Origin: Monilinia fructicola
Taxonomy: Eukaryota; Ascomycota; Leotiomycetes; Helotiales; Sclerotiniaceae
Assembly (NCBI GenBank): GCA_008692225.1
Contig: VICG01000011.1
Span: 1,786,501-1,850,500 of the forward strand
Reading direction: 5' to 3'
Length of the DNA stretch: 64,000 nucleotides
The position numbers were made by a program, and so were the translations under genes. Shown one piece after another: positions 58,590 to 64,000 of this stretch. The number at the start of each line of letters is the position of its first letter. Positions within the stretch are counted from its first letter, which is position 1. The notes below the pieces were generated by a model, which worked only from the letters and a program-made list of their open reading frames with translations, searched no databases and was not told where the DNA came from.

Positions 58590-59295
58590 TTACGACATAA
58601 TATGAGTATGGAATCTGTGATATTTGGTCAGGACGTCAGCTCATGTTTCGGCGGACGTTCTGATGGATTTCGTGTTGTGAATAGCTAACTTGAGCAATCA
58701 AGAGATGTTAACATTTACGATTTCGTTTGTACTAGGCAAGTATTTTCATCGTTTGAAGTGGCATATCAATCAGTATAGCAATCGGGATCACCAGATCATC
58801 GTCTCCCTTGCGCAGAGTGGATTGTCATGGAGAGAAGTCTCAATGTCAATATGAATAATCATCCTTGACTGTAACGAAAAGCTTCAATGAGCTTCAATAT
58901 TTGGCCAGCTGCATGATAATCTCCTTATGTAGGTATGGAATCATCTTTCATGCTTACTCTTGGACCCAGAAACTGCAACCACCTCCCCAGGAAGGTACAG
59001 GGTCGAATCGTCCTGTGTTCATCTGGGTAGGACTTCTTGCACCTTTCTCATATCAAATTGACATGGGAAGATGCCCATAAATACTCAGTACTTCTCTTTT
59101 CCTGTCTTTTTTCCCCAACATGTATTCATTTCATGCACGAACATACATCTGCTTTCTTACTGGACTTGATTATTTGGTACTGAGACTTTTACGTTATCTT
59201 CATCTAGTATCATTATTTGGGTTATTTACATGGTTTGTTTTTATCCCTGGTACCACAGTTCACCAAGTGGTATTTGTTGAATATCCTTCTCCAAA
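58590..59295. other. Intergenic region
   Basis: Between the membrane protein gene and the GH72 gene, both on the plus strand. No gene; the last part is the GH72 promoter. Confidence 0.55.
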
Positions 59296-60918
59296 ATGGG
59301 TTCAATGCTTTCTAAAGCTGCAGTGATCCTGATAGCCAGCCTTGCTACGGTTAGTGCTTTTCCTGAGGTCGCTAATCATGAGATTGTCGTGAAAGACTCT
59401 AAATTCTTTGCCAATGAAGAACAATTCTTTCTCAAGGGTATCCATCCGTCTATCTTGTTCCTCCCTTGACTTACTGGAGCCGGTTAACAGTAATGGGTTT
59501 TGCATTTCAAGACACTGATCAGGGCCCACTTGTCAATGTCACTCAATGCAGATATGATATGGGCCTAATGAGGTTATCCGGTGCAACCTCTGTCTGTGTC
59601 TACCATATTGATCTCATCAAAGACCATACCGCATGTATGGAAATTTTGCGCTTGCCGGCGTCCATCTTTGGGTTGATCTTGATACATTGGACACCTCCAC
59701 CCGTAACGTAGGGTCAACTTGGACTCTCGACCAACTACAAAGGTATGCCGCGGCAAGGGATGCTTTTCATTCATATAACAACACTGCAGGCTTTTTATCG
59801 GAAACGAAGTCATCAATTCGAAGAATCGTTCTGCTACCGCACCCGATATCAAAGCTGCTGTGGCCGACATGAGAGCTTACCGTGATAAGATGGGCTATCG
59901 TACGATTTCAACTCGCTACTCAGCTGCCGATGTTGCAGAACTTCGACCACAATTACAAAACTATCTTGCTTGTGGTGATCCCCAAACTACCATTGAATTT
60001 TTTGGCATCAACTCTTATACGTGGAATGGTAGTGCAACAACGAGAGTTCGGGTCACCACAATTTACAAACATGGCTGTGAAGTGAACTCCTCTATTCCAA
60101 TATTCTTCAGAAACGAGTCGCATCGTCCCACGACCAAGGTTAGCAATCCCATCCGTCTGATCTTCATCTTGAAGGATTGGATTGGATCGGATTGGCTTCC
60201 CAAACTTACTCCTTGACACCCAGAGAACCAGACTCACCTATTCCCCATGCTCTATCCTGACCATCACAGATCACCCAGAGATCAAGCAGCCATTTTCGGT
60301 CCTGAAATGTCGGACACCTGGTCTGGCGCCCTCACGAACAAATGGGTCAGCGAACGCCATGAATGCGGCATCGTCGAGCACCGCGGCACCAGACATCGCG
60401 AAGCACCTGTCCCCGTGCATCCTGGGTTTCTCCGTTGGAGGAATATTCGGCCCACCGTCCGGCCGAGCAAGATGGAACCATCGGGTTACACGCCCGGCAG
60501 CACAACGCCAATTTGCACGCCTGGTGTGGCGGAGGCTGGGAAGTTAATGGCGATGCACGTCTTCCTACTCTGGGCGCCACGGTGGAGAGATTTGTAGCCA
60601 TGAAGAAAGAAACGCCCGGCTCCTCCGGATGACCACGGCGACGTGCCTCTTCCTACTCTGGGCGCCACGGCTGCGAAAGTCATTGCGCCGAGGAAACATC
60701 AGGCCGCGCCGCCTCCGCGCCGTTCCGTTCCGTCAATCCAACCCCCCAGAATCCTCGCACTTCAAAGACTCGTGTGCGCGTGGAGATCTTCCCCCTCTCT
60801 GCATTCCTTGCCGTCCGCAGGACTCCTTTCTTTTGCGCTGCTCGCGTGTGGAGGTTTGGTGGCGGTGCGTGCATGTATAACTGAACGAGGGCGTGTATCG
60901 GCTGTGATTGAGCAATAG
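59296..60918 (+). pseudogene. GH72 beta-1,3-glucanosyltransferase (Gas/Gel family), multiple frame breaks
   Basis: ATG 59296 opens a signal peptide (SKAAVILIASLATVSAFPEV) and the family's KDSKFFANEEQFFLKG. Intron 1 is 59438-59490. Then come CRYDMGLMRLSGATSVCVYHID, FALAGVHLWVDLDTLDTSTRN, the acid/base region GNEVINSKNRSATAPDIKA, the LACGDPQTTIEFFGINSYTW segment, and the nucleophile region around SETSRIVPRPR. Intron 2 (about 60139-60269) leads to DQAAIFGPEMSDTWSGALTN and later GGWEVNGDARLPTLG. A hydrophobic stretch LPSAGLLSFALLACGGLVAV near 60840 looks like a GPI-anchor tail. These enzymes elongate and branch wall beta-1,3-glucan. The segments lie in different frames. Breaks fall near 59641, 59792, 60104 and about 60530, mostly in short A or T runs. 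As it stands the gene cannot give a full enzyme. Confidence 0.75.
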
Positions 60919-61102
60919 GCGACTGGACATCTTATGAGAGGAGAGCGATTCGAAGTGGGATTCTGGCTGAAGGGAGAGGATGCGTAGGAGGGACTTGGCA
61001 GGGAGTGGGTTGTTCGGGTCATTGTCTTGGGGGGAAATTATACTGTTGGGTTGGAGTTTGGGGTTGTTCTTTTGATGCTCTTGATGATGTTTTTATTATC
61101 CA

Positions 61103-61137
61103 TCCATCTATCTATCCATCCATCCATCCATCCATCC
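61103..61137. repeat. (CATC)n microsatellite
   Basis: About eight CATC/TATC units in a row. Confidence 0.9.
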
Positions 61138-61981
61138 CAGTAATAACACCTTCTTCCCCATCCATCCCCAGCCACAACGCACGATTTTCCCACCTCCCCG
61201 CCCGCACGGCCCCGTCCATGGCGTAATCTAGATAGATGTAAGGGTAGCCATCTCGTCCTGGATCAATCGCCGATCATGGCGTGGCATTCGTGAGAGGATG
61301 GATGTGTGGGTTTTGAGGATCTTTTATTTGGTGGCTATAGATAGTATGGGTTGGGAATTAGGTTTTTCTGAGGAGTGAGGAGTAAGGAGCTATGTAGGGA
61401 TTAGAGCGTGGGAAAAGAAGCGAGGTGTTGATTAAGGGGGAGCGGGTGGGAGAGAAGGGATTTGGGGAATGGGGAATGGATGTGGGTGCGTTTATAGTTG
61501 GTGGTTAGTCAGTGTTACGATGTATAGAGGGAGAGACAGAGAGAGTTTAATGTTGTAGAGTTGTATAACAAATCGTGAATAATATTAGAAGTTATCTCAA
61601 ATAATGAGATTATCTCAAATAATGAGATCATCTCAAATAAACCCTGGACTATAATATACAATATACGAGTCGAGATGGTATAAACCTCCCGCTATCTCAG
61701 GCTAGCCTAAAAAAGCCGCTATATCTAGCCCAGACATGGGATGGATGTAATTACTGATATATTATCGATTTGGATCATGGGGTTATAACCACCTGGTGAA
61801 CCTATGTGGGAGGTAGGATGTAATGCGAGCTTTTCTTGTGACGATGTGATAATGTGATGATGATCCTTATGTGGGTGGTCTTTTTTCGGAATCGTCATGG
61901 GTAGGGATACACTGTGTATCTGTCTGTCGTTATGGGTTCTATGAGCTCGTGTGTGTATTTGTTATATTTAGGCTTGTATGG

Positions 61982-62066
61982 GGAGTGAGAGTGAGAGTGA
62001 GAGGGAGAGTGTGTGGGGGAGAGAGAAAGGGAGAGAGTCTGAGAGTGTGAGTGTGAGTGTGCATGT
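61982..62066. repeat. GAGAGT/GTGTGA purine-rich repeat
   Basis: Imperfect GAGTGAGA, GAGAGGGA and GTGAGTGT units; the opposite strand reads as His-Ser repeats, which I reject as coding. Confidence 0.85.
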
Positions 62067-62983
62067 GTATAGGAGAAAGTAAACCCAGACCCAAAAGCAA
62101 GATAAGTATACGTCCTATCATCGATGTCGACATGAACATGAATATTCATCTCTGTTTGTATTAATTTCGACGTGTTAATGGCGAATCACAAATCACAAAG
62201 CACAAAAACACAAAAGCACGAGACTCGATCAGTAACCAGTAATCAGTAATTAATAAACGATATATCGCAGCGGAATCCGGAGGTTTTATTTCTCATCTTG
62301 TGGTTCTCAGATCGCTGTTTTGAGATTTGGAGGGTGGGATGGCATGGGGTGGGGTGGGATAGGAATGGTTGTTTGGTGTTTAGATGGTATGTGACGCCGA
62401 AAGGGGTGACCTGTGGATGATTATCTGAGTATGGTATGATTTGGGGAGAAGGGAGATGCATATGGGGGAAGATGACGGATGAAGTGGCAGTGGGATGAAT
62501 GTTAGAACATATATGTAACTCTATCTCTCTCATGGAGAAGCAAGGAGAAGATGAGGAGTGGTATTATAGGTAGGTGGGTAGGTGGGTATAATCTGATGGG
62601 TAATTTACGAGTAATATATGAATTGATTGTTTGGCCTCGACTTGTAGCTTGAGCTTGAGCTTGTGGGATGTGGGATGTGTGATGCAGGACGTAGGATGTG
62701 GGAACTAAGAATAAATAGAGAGAAATTGGGATAAAAATGTGATTTATGAATTTTCTTATCTATTTGTGAATTTAGTTTTATTGAAAGCATCCAGGTGTGT
62801 GAGCTTTAGTCTCATCTGAGTTTTTAAAACTGGAGATATGTTTGGAAAAAAAGGGGTTGGTCAGAATTCAGAATTCAGAATTTGAAGTTTGAAAGGTTGA
62901 TTTGGGTGATGATGGTGATGATGGTGATGTTTGATGTTGATTTTTGATGACTTTGATAGATGTATGGAGATTTCGGTTGACTT

Positions 62984-63031
62984 TTTGCTCTTTGGCTACT
63001 TCTCAACTTTGCTCTTTGGCTACTTCTCAAC
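62984..63031. repeat. Perfect 24-bp tandem duplication
   Basis: TTTGCTCTTTGGCTACTTCT plus CAAC occurs twice back to back without mismatch, implying a recent duplication. Confidence 0.9.
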
Positions 63032-63766
63032 TACTTTGTGTATGGTTGAGGAAGGTTTGGCATTTGAGGGGGGAAGGGTTGGAGGTATGGAGATGTTTGA
63101 TATTTACGTGGTTTTTATATAGTTCTAAGCGAGGGATTTTTGTATGGGAATGATATGTGATTGTATTGATGGAATGGGAACGTTGTTAAAAATAGAAATC
63201 ATTTCTCAGCATATGAAAGAGTAAACTTTTATTAGAAATGATATTTTTCTGGAAATTGAAGCTGTTACTGTGAATACAGCATTAGTAAATCGGATTGTGA
63301 AGAGAAGATATCACAAACAGCTTCTGACCCCTTTTTTGAGAACTTGAGATATAAATGCAGGATTTATCTCTTTATATCTATTTCTCATAAAATAATGACT
63401 GCCTTTTCAGTCGTCAATAATCTGGTAAATGAGGCCTTTTCTTTCCATTATAACCATATAGCAATGGGAAGTCAACACTTGGTGAGTTGAAGTTTGATTC
63501 GTTACTACAAATCTTACAAAAATTGGAGTGATATTCTATCATTCCAGGGTTCTTCATGACTCAAAATCTGATAGATATATTCTTTAACTCTTGAACATTC
63601 AACAAACGAATATGTTCAGGTGCGTGGAATCATATTATCGGCACTTGAAGAAAGAATATTACTGCATTGGAGTCGGGTCTCATTAACTCTTTGACTTCTT
63701 GCCTCTTAGGATCTTTTATTTTCCTTCTTTGCAGCACAATAACATTTGAATAACTGGCACCAAACA

Positions 63767-63856
63767 CAAGATACCAACTCAAGATACCAACTCAAGATAC
63801 CAACTCAAGATACAACTCAAGATACCAACTCAAGATACCAACTCAAGATACCAACT
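63767..63856. repeat. 13-bp minisatellite CAAGATACCAACT
   Basis: About seven copies of CAAGATACCAACT, one of them lacking one C. It lies in otherwise featureless intergenic DNA. Confidence 0.9.
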
Positions 63857-64000
63857 CACAGAATACAAGCAAGATACACTATTCTCGATAAAATATTCAA
63901 TAAATCCCCACTTGTCTCAGAAGCAAATGACTTTCTCAAGGGACATTACATCATCTTAACCTTAAATCAAAAGGCGAACTGGTTGGGTCAATGGGGCCCC

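Larger units (their letters stand above)
60919..64000. other. Gene-poor, low-complexity right end
   Basis: No convincing gene in 3 kb; all frames are short and follow simple repeats. An ATAATGAGATTATCTCA inverted motif is repeated near 61594-61635. Confidence 0.55.

Noticed and set aside
63767..63856. Regular 13-bp repeat as a CRISPR-like array
   Set aside because: Units are directly tandem with no spacers, and the genome is eukaryotic.

Overview
The window looks like nuclear DNA of a filamentous ascomycete (Pezizomycotina). Introns are short (about 50-165 bp) GT-AG introns, many with CTAAC/CTGAC-type branch sites. Gene islands alternate with extremely AT-rich blocks whose transposons look destroyed by repeat-induced point mutation (RIP). 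A Helotiales/Sclerotiniaceae-like fungus is my best guess, from overall style only; no marker gene proves it. I see no rRNA, tRNA, CRISPR array or telomere.

Layout. 0.8-4.3 kb: large seven-exon gene for a secreted, cysteine-rich, modular repeat protein. 5.3-8 kb: two small orphan genes. 8-12.3 kb: mostly empty, with faint relics. 12.3-14.1 kb: intact three-exon FAD-dependent monooxygenase. 15-18 kb: decayed ankyrin-repeat gene, perhaps once a STAND/NLR-like receptor. 21.8-22.7 kb: nuclear-looking orphan. 27-28.5 kb: two small orphans, one with Glu-Pro-Val/Ala-Ser repeats. 31.2-32 kb: acidic nuclear protein. 36-41 kb: three intronless genes beside the transposon block (an NIFSHL-repeat protein, an orphan, and an RNase H-fold protein lacking one catalytic acid). 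42.2-47.3 kb: nested graveyard of TA-flanked terminal-inverted-repeat elements. 47.5-48.9 kb: RIP-mutated tandem duplication with a third copy at 25 kb. 50.6-53.2 kb: amidoligase-family gene and a divergent calmodulin. 53.7-56.2 kb: three more small inverted-repeat elements. 57.3-60.9 kb: a one-pass membrane protein gene and a GH72 beta-1,3-glucanosyltransferase gene, both broken by single-base frame changes. 61-64 kb: low-complexity DNA.

There is no operon-like organisation and no evident biosynthetic cluster. The strongest cross-cutting observation is that at least five otherwise well-preserved genes carry one-base frame breaks, many in short homopolymers, while other genes (calmodulin, FAD monooxygenase, acidic nuclear protein) are clean. 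This could be assembly error or real decay. The most original protein is the NIFSHL-repeat gene at 36.2-37.1 kb. The best-resolved mobile DNA is a 251-bp element (42.2-43.0 kb) whose intact length is recovered exactly when a second nested element is removed.
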